From NCBI RefSeq assembly GCF_000025565.1, contig NC_014121.1, positions 2,542,001-2,606,000 of the forward strand: a stretch of 64,000 nt of DNA, written 5' to 3'. A program made the translations under genes and the position numbers. Each line of letters starts with the position of its first letter. Position 1 is the first letter of the stretch. Origin of the DNA: Enterobacter cloacae subsp. cloacae ATCC 13047 (lineage in GTDB: Bacteria > Pseudomonadota > Gammaproteobacteria > Enterobacterales > Enterobacteriaceae). The notes beneath the pieces are model-generated. The model was not told where the DNA came from. It saw only the letters and a list, made by a program, of their open reading frames with translations, and made no database searches. Of the stretch, positions 44,823-56,950 are shown one piece after another.

Positions 44823-45827
44823 TCAGAGATGGGAAACAGGCGGAGTAACGCCTGGTTGCAGGTAATGTTCGATACGCAGTAACTGGTCGGTCAGTACAAG
44901 CTCGCGATTAAGACCGGTTACCGTTAAAAGTTGTTCGCGGCTCTGGCAAGTATCGTGCAGGATCGCACGCAACGTGGCGCCTGGCAGACGATTCGCCAGC
45001 GTGTTTACCAGTGGCCAGACATCGGGATTGGTCAGCAGCGTGGCCCCCTGCTGGATCTTGAGGGCATCCAGAAGTAAGGCAGCCAGCCAGTGCAGACGCT
45101 CGGCAGCCTGATCGCTGTTAAGTGCAGGCAGTACGCTCAACCAGTCACCGCTCTCCAGCGCAGAGACAACGGCGCGGCAAAGCGCTTCTCGTTGCGACCA
45201 GACGTCCGCCTGCAGCAGAGCCAGCGCCGCGGCAGGTGCGCCGCTGCTGAGGCGCAATGCGGACAACGCGCTATCCTGTGACGTTGTCACCTCACGCTCC
45301 AGCCAGCTCAGCGCCCACGATTCCTGGGGAGTCGCAAGGTGATGAAGCCGACACCGACTGCGTAACGTCGCCAGTAATCGACCCGGATCGCGGCATGACA
45401 GGAAGAACCACGTTTTTTCCGGTGGCTCCTCCAGCGTTTTAAGCAGCGCGTTTGCCGCCGCCTCGGTAAGCAACGCCGCGTCTTTCAGCCAGACGACTTT
45501 TGCGCCACCCAGTCGTGCGTGCTCGTATAATTTTTCACTGACTTCACGCACGGCATCGATACCGAGCGCACTTTTGCCCTTCTCAGGCTCCAGCGTGTAA
45601 TAGTCAGGATGTGTGCCCGCCTGCATCAGCTGGCAGCCGCGGCATTTACCGCAGCTTTTGTGACCTTCTGGCTGCTGGCACATCAGAAAACGGGTGATGG
45701 CGTAGATCAATGCATCTTCACCCATGCCCGGCAATGCCTGAATCAGTAACGCATGATGCCCCCGTCCGGCCTGATAGCTGGCGATCAGCTGTTCAAAGTG
45801 CGGGCGCAACCATGGGTACCATTTCAT
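44823..45827 (-). CDS. holB: DNA polymerase III delta-prime subunit HolB
   Basis: Clamp-loader subunit that acts as stator in sliding-clamp loading. It has 334 residues, as in E. coli. The AAA+ fold lacks a working Walker A ([15 protein letters not shown]), as is normal for delta-prime. The zinc-binding cysteines are in [19 protein letters not shown] (about 50-68), and the SRC arginine-finger motif is RSRCRLHHL. It overlaps tmk by four bases. Confidence 0.97.
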   Translation of the reverse strand: MKWYPWLRPHFEQLIASYQAGRGHHALLIQALPGMGEDALIYAITRFLMCQQPEGHKSCGKCRGCQLMQAGTHPDYYTLEPEKGKSALGIDAVREVSEKLYEHARLGGAKVVWLKDAALLTEAAANALLKTLEEPPEKTWFFLSCRDPGRLLATLRSRCRLHHLATPQESWALSWLEREVTTSQDSALSALRLSSGAPAAALALLQADVWSQREALCRAVVSALESGDWLSVLPALNSDQAAERLHWLAALLLDALKIQQGATLLTNPDVWPLVNTLANRLPGATLRAILHDTCQSREQLLTVTGLNRELVLTDQLLRIEHYLQPGVTPPVSHL

Positions 45828-46465
45828 GCCTGTTGCTCCTGTAGCCAGTGTTTGACAGTTTCCTCAATGGAACGGGTCACCTCTTCCAGGGACTGCGTCG
45901 CATCAATGGTGCGAATGGAACTGTCCTGACTGGCGAGTTCAAGATAACGCGCGCGGGTGCGATTAAAGAAGTCGAGCGACTCTTGCTCAATGCGATCCAG
46001 CTCGCCGCGCGCGCGCGCGCGCTTCAGGCCCACTTCCGGCGTTACATCCAGATACAGCGTCAGATCGGGGCGGAAATCCCCTAAGACGGCATCACGCAAC
46101 GTTGCCAGCATTGTCTGGTCAATTCCGCGTCCCCCGCCCTGATACGCCTGAGTCGACAGATCGTGACGGTCACCAATGACCCACTTGCCAGCGGCCAGAG
46201 CCGGTTTGATGACCGTCTCTACCAACTGCACGCGAGCGGCATAGAACATCAGCACTTCGGCTTTGTCAGTGATAACTTCATCGCCCACGGATTTGATATC
46301 CAGCACCAGGCTGCGCAGCTTTTCAGCCAGCTGCGTACCGCCGGGTTCACGGGTAAACACCATGTCCGCAACGCCGAGCGTTTTCAGCGTTTCGATTACC
46401 ACGTTGCGGGCTGTGGTTTTACCGGCTCCTTCGAGTCCCTCAATGACAATGTATTTACTGCGCAT
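45824..46465 (-). CDS. tmk: Thymidylate kinase
   Basis: Essential kinase converting dTMP to dTDP. It has 213 residues. The P-loop is [11 protein letters not shown] (about 9-19), the DRX motif is [17 protein letters not shown] (about 100), and the LID region is [13 protein letters not shown] (about 149-161). The LID codons form an alternating (CG)8C tract at 46006-46022. It overlaps mltG by 11 bases and holB by four. Confidence 0.97.
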   Translation of the reverse strand: MRSKYIVIEGLEGAGKTTARNVVIETLKTLGVADMVFTREPGGTQLAEKLRSLVLDIKSVGDEVITDKAEVLMFYAARVQLVETVIKPALAAGKWVIGDRHDLSTQAYQGGGRGIDQTMLATLRDAVLGDFRPDLTLYLDVTPEVGLKRARARGELDRIEQESLDFFNRTRARYLELASQDSSIRTIDATQSLEEVTRSIEETVKHWLQEQQA

Positions 46466-47477
46466 TTTTTTCCTTAAGTGCCTTCAGATAATCCTGAACG
46501 GAGCGATTATGGCTGGCAAGGTTGGTGTTAAAGGTATGCCCCCCTTTTCCATCAGCCACAAAGTAGAGATACGGTGTTTTTGCCGGATGCGCGGCCGCCT
46601 TAAGCGAGGCTTCGCTCGGCGTGGCAATCGGGCCTGGCGGCAGGCCGCTAATAACGTAGGTATTATACGCCGTCGGCGTCTCCAGATCTTTTCGTGAAAT
46701 CTTGCCGCTGTAGTTCTCACCCATTCCGTAAATCACGGTAGGGTCAGTTTGCAGACGCATGCCAATGCGCAGTCGGTTGATAAAGACCGACGCCACCTGG
46801 TCGCGCTCTGAAGCCACCGCGGTCTCTTTCTCAATAATTGAGGCCATGGTGACAAACTGGTTTTGATCTTTATACGGCAGGCCATCGGCGCGCCCTTCCC
46901 ACGCAGATTCCACCGCCGCGACCATTTTTTTGTGCGCACGCTTCAGGATCGCCACATCGGTTGTTCCGGCTGTATACATCCAGGTGTCCGGCCAGAACCA
47001 GCCTTCAACCCACTCGGGATGTTCAAATTCAAGTACCGCGGCAACCGTCTGGTAACTGTCATCTTTTAGCGTGTGTTTAATATACGGCGCATCACGCAGC
47101 TGTTTGAGGTAATCGCTAAGGCACATCCCTTCAACAAACCGCAGCGGGAACTGTGCTTCTTTGCCGCTTTCCAGCAGCTGTAGCATCTCTCTGACGGTCA
47201 TCCCGGGCGTGAAACGATAGGTGCCAGCTTTAAAATGAGACAGCTCAGGTTCCACACGCAATAACCACTGGAACACGCGTGGACGATTAATGATTTTATC
47301 GCCATAAAGCTGTTCACCGAGCGCCAGTCGCCCGGTTCCCGCTTTCAGGGTAAAGATCGTTTCGTCCTTAATCAGGATCTTACTGTCCGCCAGCTGGCGA
47401 ACTTTCCACATTCCCGCGCCGCCAGCGATACCCAGCGCAACGATTAGAAGGAGGACAAAGCGCAACATTTTCTTCAT
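46455..47477 (-). CDS. mltG: Endolytic murein transglycosylase MltG (YceG)
   Basis: Inner-membrane lytic transglycosylase that cuts nascent glycan strands and is thought to set their length. It has 340 residues. One N-terminal transmembrane helix (about 5-24) is followed by a LysM-like segment ([16 protein letters not shown]) and the YceG domain with the catalytic Glu in [10 protein letters not shown] (about 218) and [11 protein letters not shown]. It starts three bases after pabC. Confidence 0.97.
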   Translation of the reverse strand: MKKMLRFVLLLIVALGIAGGAGMWKVRQLADSKILIKDETIFTLKAGTGRLALGEQLYGDKIINRPRVFQWLLRVEPELSHFKAGTYRFTPGMTVREMLQLLESGKEAQFPLRFVEGMCLSDYLKQLRDAPYIKHTLKDDSYQTVAAVLEFEHPEWVEGWFWPDTWMYTAGTTDVAILKRAHKKMVAAVESAWEGRADGLPYKDQNQFVTMASIIEKETAVASERDQVASVFINRLRIGMRLQTDPTVIYGMGENYSGKISRKDLETPTAYNTYVISGLPPGPIATPSEASLKAAAHPAKTPYLYFVADGKGGHTFNTNLASHNRSVQDYLKALKEKNAQ

Positions 47478-47479
47478 GA

Positions 47480-48289
47480 CTATCTGATTTGCTCACATAT
47501 CGGGGCTAAAAAAGAGAACAGCTCGCGCGATGGCAAGCAAATTTGACCATAAGCGCGGACAGGTATAACCGGCATCAGCGCGTTGCAAATAACGATTTCA
47601 TCTGCTGCCTGCAACGCCTCTTCGCGTGCGTTAACTTCGACAACGTGAAAGTCAGAGCGTGCCAGCTGCTGCACACAAAACTGACGCATAATACCGTTGA
47701 CTCCCGCCTGTTCCAGCGAAGGCGTGAAAACAGTGTTGCCCTGCCGCCAGAATAAATTAGCCGCACAGCATTCCGTAATGAACCCTTCGCTGTCAAGAAC
47801 CAGCGCTTCATCGGCTGCCGTCTGCTCAAGATGAGTACGGATTAGCACCTGCTCAAGACGATTGAGATGTTTTATCCCGGCAAGCATGGGGTTTCTTCCC
47901 AGACGTACCGGGCTGAGCGTCAGGGTAACGCCCTCTTCACGCCAGCGCGTATACTGGGCAGGATACGCAGAAACCGACAGGATCCGGGTGGGATGTTGGC
48001 AACTGGCACCGCTATAACCCCGTCCACCGCTGCCGCGGCTGATAATGACCTTGAGTACCCCACTGGGCTTTCCGGACGCAAGCTGGCGCATTTCCTGGCG
48101 CAACGTGTCCCATTGCGTAAAGGGGATCATTAACGTTTTGCAGGCCGTTTGCAGACGACGTATATGCGCATCCAGCAGACACACGTCGCCATCCGCAATG
48201 CGCGCCGTGGTAAAGCAGCCATCACCAAACTGAGTCGCCCTGTCGCTGGCAGGCAGAGATTCTTGCTCAAGGCCATTGATTAAAAACAT
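47480..48289 (-). CDS. pabC: Aminodeoxychorismate lyase PabC
   Basis: PLP enzyme that converts 4-amino-4-deoxychorismate to p-aminobenzoate and pyruvate in folate synthesis. It has 269 residues, as in E. coli. The fold-type IV features are [10 protein letters not shown], the PLP Lys140 in [11 protein letters not shown], and the Glu of [17 protein letters not shown]. It is separated from fabF by about 120 bases that contain a terminator-like hairpin, so readthrough or a local promoter probably feeds it. Confidence 0.96.
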   Translation of the reverse strand: MFLINGLEQESLPASDRATQFGDGCFTTARIADGDVCLLDAHIRRLQTACKTLMIPFTQWDTLRQEMRQLASGKPSGVLKVIISRGSGGRGYSGASCQHPTRILSVSAYPAQYTRWREEGVTLTLSPVRLGRNPMLAGIKHLNRLEQVLIRTHLEQTAADEALVLDSEGFITECCAANLFWRQGNTVFTPSLEQAGVNGIMRQFCVQQLARSDFHVVEVNAREEALQAADEIVICNALMPVIPVRAYGQICLPSRELFSFLAPICEQIR

Positions 48290-48358
48290 GGTGGCTCCTT
48301 ATGCGTGGACGTTTAGTCTGGCAGGATGTCGTGCAGCCGACAAGAAGATTAGCCTGAA

Positions 48359-48389
48359 TAAAAAAGGCCCGACAAGCGGACCTTTTTTC
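48359..48389 (-). terminator. fabF terminator/attenuator
   Basis: Minus strand: AAAAGGTCCG-CTTGT-CGGGCCTTTTTT, with a G-T/mismatch in the stem. It lies between fabF and pabC and may be partial. Confidence 0.7.
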
Positions 48390-48410
48390 ACAGCCATAGG
48401 GTACGCAGAC

Positions 48411-49733
<1,323 letters not shown>

Positions 49734-49743
49734 AGATGTTCAC

Positions 49744-49980
49744 TTACGCCTGGTGGCCGTTGATGTAATCAATGGCAGCCTGAACGGTGGTGATCTTCTC
49801 AGCTTCTTCGTCCGGAATCTCAGTATCAAACTCTTCTTCCAGAGCCATTACCAGCTCAACGGTGTCAAGAGAATCTGCGCCCAGGTCTTCAACGAAGGAA
49901 GCGGAGTTCACAACTTCTTCCTGCTTAACGCCCAGCTGTTCGCCGATAATTTTCTTAACGCGTTCTTCGATAGTGCTCAT
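49744..49980 (-). CDS. acpP: Acyl carrier protein
   Basis: Carries growing acyl chains on a 4'-phosphopantetheine arm. It has 78 residues, nearly identical to E. coli AcpP, and is very acidic. The prosthetic-group serine is in [11 protein letters not shown] (Ser37 counting Met). It has a 154-base upstream gap after fabG, consistent with its own strong promoter. Confidence 0.98.
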   Translation of the reverse strand: MSTIEERVKKIIGEQLGVKQEEVVNSASFVEDLGADSLDTVELVMALEEEFDTEIPDEEAEKITTVQAAIDYINGHQA

Positions 49981-50134
49981 ACTCTTAAATTTCCTATCAA
50001 AACTCGCTTTCGCGATGGTTTTCGTAGTGTATAAAATGTTGAAAAATTTGCAACTAAATCCCGGCAGGTCTTACCACGATTTTACGTTATTTTGAGGCCA
50101 ATCCCCCCAATAAGGCAAATATTTTCGATCGTGA

Positions 50135-50869
50135 TTAAACCATATACATCCCGCCGTTGACATGGAGGGTTTCACCAGTGATGTAACCCGCTTCGTCAGA
50201 GGCTAAAAATGCAACCGCGCTGGCAATTTCTTTAGGGTCGCCTAAGCGGCCCGCAGGAACAGCTGCCAGCGTACCCGCACGCTGCTCATCAGTCAGCGCA
50301 CGCGTCATGTCCGTTTCAATAAAGCCCGGAGCAACAACGTTTACAGTAATCCCGCGGGACGCGACTTCACGCGCCAGCGACTTACTGAAACCAATCAGAC
50401 CTGCTTTCGCCGCAGCGTAGTTAGCCTGACCAGCATTTCCCATGGTACCAACCACAGAACCGACAGTGATAATACGACCATGACGCTTTTTCATCATAGC
50501 GCGCATTACCGCTTTTGACAGACGGAATACAGATGACAGGTTGGTTTCGATAATATCGTTCCACTCGTCGTCTTTCATTCGCATCAACAGGTTATCGCGA
50601 GTGATCCCGGCATTATTGACCAGAATATCCACTTCGCCAAACTCTGCGCGAATATTTTCCAGAACAGATTCGATAGATGCAGGTTCGGTCACATTCAGTA
50701 CCAGACCTTTACCGTTCGCACCCAGATAGTCGCTGATGGCCTTCGCGCCATTCTCGCTGGTTGCTGTACCAATCACTTTCGCGCCGCGCGCGGCCAGTGT
50801 TTCAGCAATTGCACGCCCGATACCGCGGCTTGCGCCAGTGACCAGGGCAATTTTTCCTTCAAAACTCAT
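50135..50869 (-). CDS. fabG: 3-oxoacyl-ACP reductase FabG
   Basis: NADPH-dependent reductase of the fatty-acid elongation cycle; a tetrameric short-chain dehydrogenase of 244 residues. The cofactor motif is TGASRGIGRA (12-21), the structural motif NNAG (about 86), and the catalytic Ser138, Tyr151 and Lys155 lie in VGSVVGTMGN and YAAAKAG. It lies 12 bases after fabD. Confidence 0.98.
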   Translation of the reverse strand: MSFEGKIALVTGASRGIGRAIAETLAARGAKVIGTATSENGAKAISDYLGANGKGLVLNVTEPASIESVLENIRAEFGEVDILVNNAGITRDNLLMRMKDDEWNDIIETNLSSVFRLSKAVMRAMMKKRHGRIITVGSVVGTMGNAGQANYAAAKAGLIGFSKSLAREVASRGITVNVVAPGFIETDMTRALTDEQRAGTLAAVPAGRLGDPKEIASAVAFLASDEAGYITGETLHVNGGMYMV

Positions 50870-50881
50870 GGTATTCCTCTT

Positions 50882-51811
50882 TTATTGCGAGAGTGCCGCT
50901 TCAATGGCTTCCGGCTCGTTAATCGCCGAGGCAGTCAGGGTGTCAACAATACGTTTTGTCAGACCAGTCAGGACTTTCCCTGGGCCGACTTCGTACAGGT
51001 GCTCAACGCCCTGAGAGGCCATAAACTCAACGGTTTTGGTCCACTGTACCGGGCTATAAAGCTGGCGAACCAGCGCATCACGGATAGCCTCCGGCGTGGT
51101 TTCACATTTCACATCGACGTTGTTCACAACGGAAATCGTCGGTGCGTTAAAGGTAATTTTTTCCAGTTCAACCGCCAGCTTGTCAGCAGCAGGTTTCATC
51201 AGCGCACAGTGGGACGGAACACTCACTGGCAGCGGCAGCGCACGTTTCGCGCCCGCGGCTTTACAGGCTGCACCTGCACGTTCAACCGCTTCTTTATGAC
51301 CGGCGATAACCACCTGGCCTGGCGAGTTGAAGTTAACCGGTGAAACCACCTGACCTTCTGCTGATTCTTCACACGCTTTTGCGATGGAAGCATCGTCGAG
51401 ACCGATAATAGCAGACATGCCGCCCGTGCCTTCTGGCACCGCTTCCTGCATGAATTTACCACGCAGTTCTACCAGGCGTACCGCCTCAGCAAAGGCGATC
51501 ACACCGGCACAGACCAGTGCAGAATATTCACCCAGGCTATGGCCCGCGAGCAGGGTTGGCGCTTTGCCGCCCTTCTGCTGCCAGACGCGCCACAGCGCAA
51601 CGGAAGCAGTAAGCAGTGCTGGCTGAGTCTGCCAGGTTTTGTTCAGCTCTTCGGCCGGACCTTGTTGGGTCAGCGCCCATAAATCATAACCCAGCGCATC
51701 GGAAGCTTCACGGAAAGTCTCTTCGATTACCGGATAGTTTGCTGCCATTTCAGACAACATCCCAACGGTTTGAGAGCCCTGCCCCGGAAACACAAAAGCA
51801 AATTGCGTCAT
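50882..51811 (-). CDS. fabD: Malonyl-CoA:ACP transacylase FabD
   Basis: Transfers malonyl from CoA to ACP. It has 309 residues, as in E. coli. Features are the glycine-rich PGQGSQ (9-14), the nucleophile Ser92 in GHSLGEYSA, Arg117 in LRGKFMQ and His201 in PSHCALM. It follows fabH by 15 bases in the fab cluster. Confidence 0.98.
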   Translation of the reverse strand: MTQFAFVFPGQGSQTVGMLSEMAANYPVIEETFREASDALGYDLWALTQQGPAEELNKTWQTQPALLTASVALWRVWQQKGGKAPTLLAGHSLGEYSALVCAGVIAFAEAVRLVELRGKFMQEAVPEGTGGMSAIIGLDDASIAKACEESAEGQVVSPVNFNSPGQVVIAGHKEAVERAGAACKAAGAKRALPLPVSVPSHCALMKPAADKLAVELEKITFNAPTISVVNNVDVKCETTPEAIRDALVRQLYSPVQWTKTVEFMASQGVEHLYEVGPGKVLTGLTKRIVDTLTASAINEPEAIEAALSQ

Positions 51812-51826
51812 CTTTTAATCCTTATC

Positions 51827-52780
51827 CTAGAAACGAACCAGCGCGGAACCCCAGGTGAACCCGCCACCGAAGGCTTCAAGCAAGACCAACTGGCCCCGTT
51901 TGATTCGTCCGTCACGTACCGCTTCATCAAAGGCGCACGGTACTGACGCCGCAGAGGTATTGCCGTGGCGATCGAGCGTCACCACAACGTTATCCATCGA
52001 CATGCCCAGCTTTTTCGCGGTTGCACTGATAATACGCAGGTTCGCCTGATGCGGCACCAGCCAGTCGAGTGCGGTGCGCTCAAGGCCATTCGCCTCCAGC
52101 GTTTCATCAACAATGTGGGCCAGTTCCGTCACCGCGACCTTAAACACTTCGTTACCTGCCATGGTCAGGTAGATAGAGCTGTCCGGATTCACACGGTCGG
52201 CATTAGGCAGCGTTAACAGTTCGCCATAGCTACCGTCAGCATGCAGATGCGTGGAGATGATGCCCGGCTCTTCAGACTGACCCAGCAGTACGGCACCCGC
52301 ACCATCGCCAAAAATAATGATCGTTCCGCGATCGGTTGGATCGCAGGTACGCGCCAGCACGTCAGCACCGATCACCAGCGCATACTTCACCGCGCCGGAT
52401 TTTACATACTGATCGGCAACGCTCAATGCATAGGTGAAACCTGCGCAGGCTGCGGCAACGTCAAACGCCGGGCAGCCTTTAATACCGAGCATATTCTGCA
52501 CCTGGCACGCTGCGCTTGGGAAAGCATGCGTGGCCGATGTTGTGGCAACCACGATCAAACCAATCTGATCTTTATCGATGCCCGCCATCTCGATAGCACG
52601 CTGTGCGGCTTCGTAACCCATGGTGGACACGGTTTCGTCTGGCGCGGCGATACGACGTTCACGGATACCTGTGCGCGTGACAATCCACTCGTCAGACGTA
52701 TCTACCATTTTTTCCAGATCGGCGTTGGTTCGCACTTGTGTTGGCAGATAGCTGCCGGTACCAATAATCTTCGTATACAT
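51827..52780 (-). CDS. fabH: 3-oxoacyl-ACP synthase III (KAS III)
   Basis: Initiating condensing enzyme joining acetyl-CoA with malonyl-ACP. It has 317 residues. The catalytic triad is Cys112 (ACAGFTYAL), His244 ([10 protein letters not shown]) and Asn274 (RHGNTSAAS). It follows plsX by six bases and precedes fabD. Confidence 0.98.
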   Translation of the reverse strand: MYTKIIGTGSYLPTQVRTNADLEKMVDTSDEWIVTRTGIRERRIAAPDETVSTMGYEAAQRAIEMAGIDKDQIGLIVVATTSATHAFPSAACQVQNMLGIKGCPAFDVAAACAGFTYALSVADQYVKSGAVKYALVIGADVLARTCDPTDRGTIIIFGDGAGAVLLGQSEEPGIISTHLHADGSYGELLTLPNADRVNPDSSIYLTMAGNEVFKVAVTELAHIVDETLEANGLERTALDWLVPHQANLRIISATAKKLGMSMDNVVVTLDRHGNTSAASVPCAFDEAVRDGRIKRGQLVLLEAFGGGFTWGSALVRF

Positions 52781-52786
52781 GTACGC

Positions 52787-53821
52787 TCAGTCACTTTTAG
52801 CTAATACAGATTCCAGGCGAGCGGCAATCCGCTGAGGGACTTGTCGCTGCACCGCCTGCACTGCCTGTTCAATGGCGACAGTAAATGCTCGCTGATTGGC
52901 GGCACCGTGACTCTTGATCACAATGCCGCGCAATCCTAACAGACAGGCGCCATTATACTGGTCGGGGTTGAGGTGACTGAATCGCCGCGTCAGGCTTTTT
53001 TGTAACCAACGCTTTAATAAAATAAGCCACCAGGCGCTTTTTTTACCTTCTCCCTGCGATTTGAGGAGAGAAAGGAACATTCGCACAACCCCTTCCATGG
53101 TCTTCAACGTCACGTTTCCAGTGAAGCCATCACACACCAGAACATCCGTTTTCCCCGTCAGCAACTCATTGGCTTCGAGATAACCAATATAGTTGATGGA
53201 GGGAACCTGTTTAAGCAATTCGGCAGCCTCACGAATGCTGTCCAGGCCTTTGGTCTCTTCTTCACCTATGTTCAGTAAAGCAACACGGGGAGTCTTGATC
53301 CCGACCACTTCTTCTGCCAGCACCGACCCCATCACGGCAAACTGAGCCAGCATTGTACTATCACAATCGACGTTAGCGCCCAGATCGAGCACCACCGTTT
53401 TGCCCTTTTGCTGATGCGGGAGTACCGTCACCAGCGCCGGACGCTCAATGCCCTCAATAGGCTTGAGCAGTAATTTCGACAGCCCCATCAGCGCGCCGGT
53501 ATTTCCCGCGCTGACGCAGGCCTGCGCACGTCCTTCTTTTACCAGCTCCAGCGCCATTCGCATAGAGCTGCCACGGCTATTGCGAATCGCCTGCGATGGC
53601 CGGGCATCACTGGCAATAACTGACTGCGCAGGAATAATCTGCAGACGTGAACGTTGTTCGAAGTCAGCTTTTGCAAGTAATGGCGTGATTGTGTCGGGAT
53701 TGCCGACTAAAAGAAGTGTGAGTTGCGAATTAGAATTCAGTGCCTGCAATGCTGCAGGCACTGTCACGGAAGGCCCAAAATCTCCTCCCATGACATCTAA
53801 CGCCAGGGTTAGACGTGTCAA
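52787..53821 (-). CDS. plsX: Phosphate acyltransferase PlsX
   Basis: Makes acyl-phosphate from acyl-ACP for phospholipid synthesis through PlsY; peripheral membrane protein. It has 344 residues from a TTG start ([17 protein letters not shown]). The core matches E. coli PlsX, but the tail ends [10 protein letters not shown] where E. coli continues about 12 further residues, so the gene is shorter at its 3' end. Conserved patterns include [18 protein letters not shown] and [11 protein letters not shown]. It is cotranscribed with rpmF upstream and fabH downstream. Confidence 0.96.
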   Translation of the reverse strand: MTRLTLALDVMGGDFGPSVTVPAALQALNSNSQLTLLLVGNPDTITPLLAKADFEQRSRLQIIPAQSVIASDARPSQAIRNSRGSSMRMALELVKEGRAQACVSAGNTGALMGLSKLLLKPIEGIERPALVTVLPHQQKGKTVVLDLGANVDCDSTMLAQFAVMGSVLAEEVVGIKTPRVALLNIGEEETKGLDSIREAAELLKQVPSINYIGYLEANELLTGKTDVLVCDGFTGNVTLKTMEGVVRMFLSLLKSQGEGKKSAWWLILLKRWLQKSLTRRFSHLNPDQYNGACLLGLRGIVIKSHGAANQRAFTVAIEQAVQAVQRQVPQRIAARLESVLAKSD

Positions 53822-53901
53822 GGTATCGTCGCAGCCTGGTTCGGTAAATTCCCCGTTTGCACGGGGAGTTCCTCACTAAGCCTAATCACGCAAACGCGTG
53901 A
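53822..53901 (-). other. rpmF-plsX spacer with two hairpins
   Basis: Two palindromes, AATCACG-CGTTTG-CGTGATT and CCCCGT-GCAA-ACGGGG, lie between the rpmF stop and plsX. No T-run follows, so they look like mRNA processing or stability elements rather than terminators. Confidence 0.45.
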
Positions 53902-54087
<186 letters not shown>

Positions 54088-54091
54088 TCAA

Positions 54092-54625
<534 letters not shown>

Positions 54626-54753
54626 TTAACTTTGTAACGTCATATAGTCAAAGAAAAAGGCAACCAGGGCTGCCTTTTGCCAATTATTCGCACACATTGC
54701 GGCCTGTAGTTTAAAATGGCTGGCATCGATACGCTATATCTGGTGATAAAAAT

Positions 54754-55338
54754 ATGCCAAATCTCGTTCTCGCTTCCACTTCTCCCTACCGCCGAATGTT
54801 GCTGGAAAAGCTCGGGATCCCGTTTGTGTGTGCCGCGCCGGACGTTGATGAGACGCCACAACCTGGCGAGTCGCCGCGTCATTTAGTAACGCGTCTGGCG
54901 AAAGAGAAAGCACAATCGCTTGCCGCACAATACCCTTCGCATTTGATTATAGGCTCCGATCAGGTTTGCGTGCTGGATGGTGTCATCACCGGTAAGCCAC
55001 ACACCGAAGAGAATGCCTGTAAACAGCTTATGCAGGCGCGCGGCAATATTGTTACCTTTTATACCGGCCTCGCGCTCTACAACTCCGCCGTGGGCCACCT
55101 GCAGACCGAATGCGAACCGTTTGATGTTCACTTCCGACACCTGAGTGAGCAAGAAATCACTGATTATGTGCGTCGTGAACGGCCGCTGAACTGCGCCGGC
55201 AGTTTTAAAAGTGAAGGTCTTGGGATTGCGCTCTTCGAAAAGCTGGAGGGGCGTGATCCGAACACGCTGGTGGGCTTACCGCTGATTGCGCTGTGCCAGA
55301 TGTTAAGACGCGAAGCGTGTAATCCACTGACGGCGTGA
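54754..55338 (+). CDS. yceF: 7-methyl-GTP pyrophosphatase YceF (Maf family)
   Basis: House-cleaning nucleotide pyrophosphatase of the Maf family that hydrolyses m7GTP. It has 194 residues, as in E. coli. Family motifs are [15 protein letters not shown] (5-19), [18 protein letters not shown] (about 65-77), VTFYTGLAL and [12 protein letters not shown]. It is divergent from yceD, and convergent with rluC across a short repeat. Confidence 0.95.
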   Translation: MPNLVLASTSPYRRMLLEKLGIPFVCAAPDVDETPQPGESPRHLVTRLAKEKAQSLAAQYPSHLIIGSDQVCVLDGVITGKPHTEENACKQLMQARGNIVTFYTGLALYNSAVGHLQTECEPFDVHFRHLSEQEITDYVRRERPLNCAGSFKSEGLGIALFEKLEGRDPNTLVGLPLIALCQMLRREACNPLTA

Positions 55339-55351
55339 CCGTTGCGGCCTG

Positions 55352-55390
55352 ATGCCCTCACCCCGGCCCTCTCCCACCGGGAGAGGGTGC
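55352..55390. repeat. Short intergenic palindromic repeat
   Basis: CCCTCACCCCGGCCCTCTCC followed by CACCGGGAGAGGG contains CCCTCTCCC/GGGAGAGGG. This is a recurring intergenic palindrome in enterobacterial genomes. It lies just after yceF and could assist termination. Confidence 0.6.
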
Positions 55391-55395
55391 AAACA

Positions 55396-55423
55396 TTAAA
55401 AACGGCAACTCCGTTGCCGTTTA
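55396..55423 (-). terminator. rluC terminator
   Basis: Minus strand: AAACGGCAAC-GGA-GTTGCCGT followed by TTTTAATG. Confidence 0.85.
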
Positions 55424-55432
55424 ACTTTTACC

Positions 55433-56380
55433 TTAGCCGCGCAGAACTTTCAGGCAGCGTTTCAACTGCTCATCCAGCGGCGCTTCAATACGTATAGTCT
55501 CGCCGGTATTCGGATGGGTAAACTTCAGCGCTGCCGCATGCAGGAACAGACGCGACAGCCCCGTCCCCGCCAGTTGCTTATCAAATTCCCTGTCGCCATA
55601 GCGATCGTCAAACGCAATCGGATGGCCCGCAAACTGGGTATGCACGCGAATCTGGTGGGTTCGGCCCGTCACCGGGCTACAGCGCACCAGGGTGGCAAAC
55701 TCATAGCGCTCTTCCACTTTAAAGCGCGTCTCAGACGGTTTACCTTCCTGGCTGACACGAACGATTCGCTCACCGCTTTGCAAAATATTTTTCAGCAGTG
55801 GGGCCTGCACCACTTTCACGTGGGACTGCCACTGACCGCGCACCAGCGCCAGATAATCTTTCTGCATCCCTTTTTCGCGCAGCTGCTCGTGCAACGAGCG
55901 CAGGGCTGAACGTTTTTTGGCGACCAGCAGCACGCCAGAGGTGTCACGATCGAGACGGTGAACCAGTTCGAGGAAACGGGCTTCCGGGCGCAGCGCGCGC
56001 AGCCCTTCAATCACGCCGAAGCTGAGACCGCTGCCGCCGTGTACCGCCGTACCCGACGGTTTATTCAGCACCAGGATGTGGTCATCTTCATACAGGATCA
56101 CATCACTCAGGGCGGCCACCTTCTGCAGCTTAGGCGACACGACCTCTTCTTCACGTTCGGCAACACGCACCGGCGGGATACGCACTTCGTCACCGGCTTC
56201 GAGCTTATACTCAGGCTTCACGCGTTTTTTGTTAACCCGCACCTCGCCCTTACGCAGGATGCGGTAAATCATGCTTTTTGGTACCCCTTTCAGCTGGGTG
56301 CGCAAAAAGTTATCGATACGTTGCCCCGCTTCATCATCGGCGATAGCAACCATTTTTACGGCTGGAGTCTCTGTTTTCAT
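55433..56380 (-). CDS. rluC: 23S rRNA pseudouridine(955/2504/2580) synthase RluC
   Basis: Makes three pseudouridines in 23S rRNA. It has 315 residues (E. coli 319). The N-terminal S4-like RNA-binding domain is about 18-80 (GQRIDNFLRTQLKGVPKSMI). The catalytic Asp is in VHRLDRDTSGVLL (about 144), and GRTHQIRVH is near 235. It is divergent from rne. Confidence 0.97.
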   Translation of the reverse strand: MKTETPAVKMVAIADDEAGQRIDNFLRTQLKGVPKSMIYRILRKGEVRVNKKRVKPEYKLEAGDEVRIPPVRVAEREEEVVSPKLQKVAALSDVILYEDDHILVLNKPSGTAVHGGSGLSFGVIEGLRALRPEARFLELVHRLDRDTSGVLLVAKKRSALRSLHEQLREKGMQKDYLALVRGQWQSHVKVVQAPLLKNILQSGERIVRVSQEGKPSETRFKVEERYEFATLVRCSPVTGRTHQIRVHTQFAGHPIAFDDRYGDREFDKQLAGTGLSRLFLHAAALKFTHPNTGETIRIEAPLDEQLKRCLKVLRG

Positions 56381-56950
56381 GGTTGGCGATTCTAAATATC
56401 GTCAGGCATTAGCGCCACTCATTTTTCTATGCTTATATTTACTTTTATCCGGCCTGCCCCGGTTTCGCGCAATCGATTTGGTGGTTATTAAACCAATCAC
56501 CATCCTGAAGTGAAGAAACTGTGAGTAACCGGGTGATAATTGGTAAAAGTCATCTTGCTATAACCCGGCGAGCAGTGGAATAATGAAGCCGTTTTCCGCG
56601 TTAAATCCGGATTTGTAAGGATGTCGACGGAATGACCAATTTTGTCTGACCGATCATCCACGCAGCAATGGCGTAAGACGTATTGATCTTTCAGGCAGTT
56701 AGCGGGCTGCGGGTTGCAGTACTTCCCGGTATAAGGATTGTTCTCTGGAGAGTTCTACCCAGGCAATTCCCCTGATAATTGCGCTGTGTTTCCGTATGAA
56801 ACACAGGCAACCGACACTCTGCGCCTCTTAAGCGAGCGACAACCGTGAGGTTGGCGACGTGAATAGACACGAGGCCATCGGTTCATACCCCGGAAAGCGT
56901 CACCTTGCCCGCAGCTTTGTCGTCAATGTAAGAATAACGAGTAAGTTACG
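56381..56950 (+). promoter_or_regulatory. rne promoter and long autoregulatory 5' leader
   Basis: A 570-base gap separates divergent rluC and rne. In E. coli rne has an unusually long leader (about 360 nt) whose hairpins recruit RNase E to cut its own mRNA. Here the 3' part is rich in stem-loops, the clearest being CTGTGTTTC-CGTAT-GAAACACAG at 56784-56806. The region probably serves the same feedback. I did not map the promoter. Confidence 0.65.
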
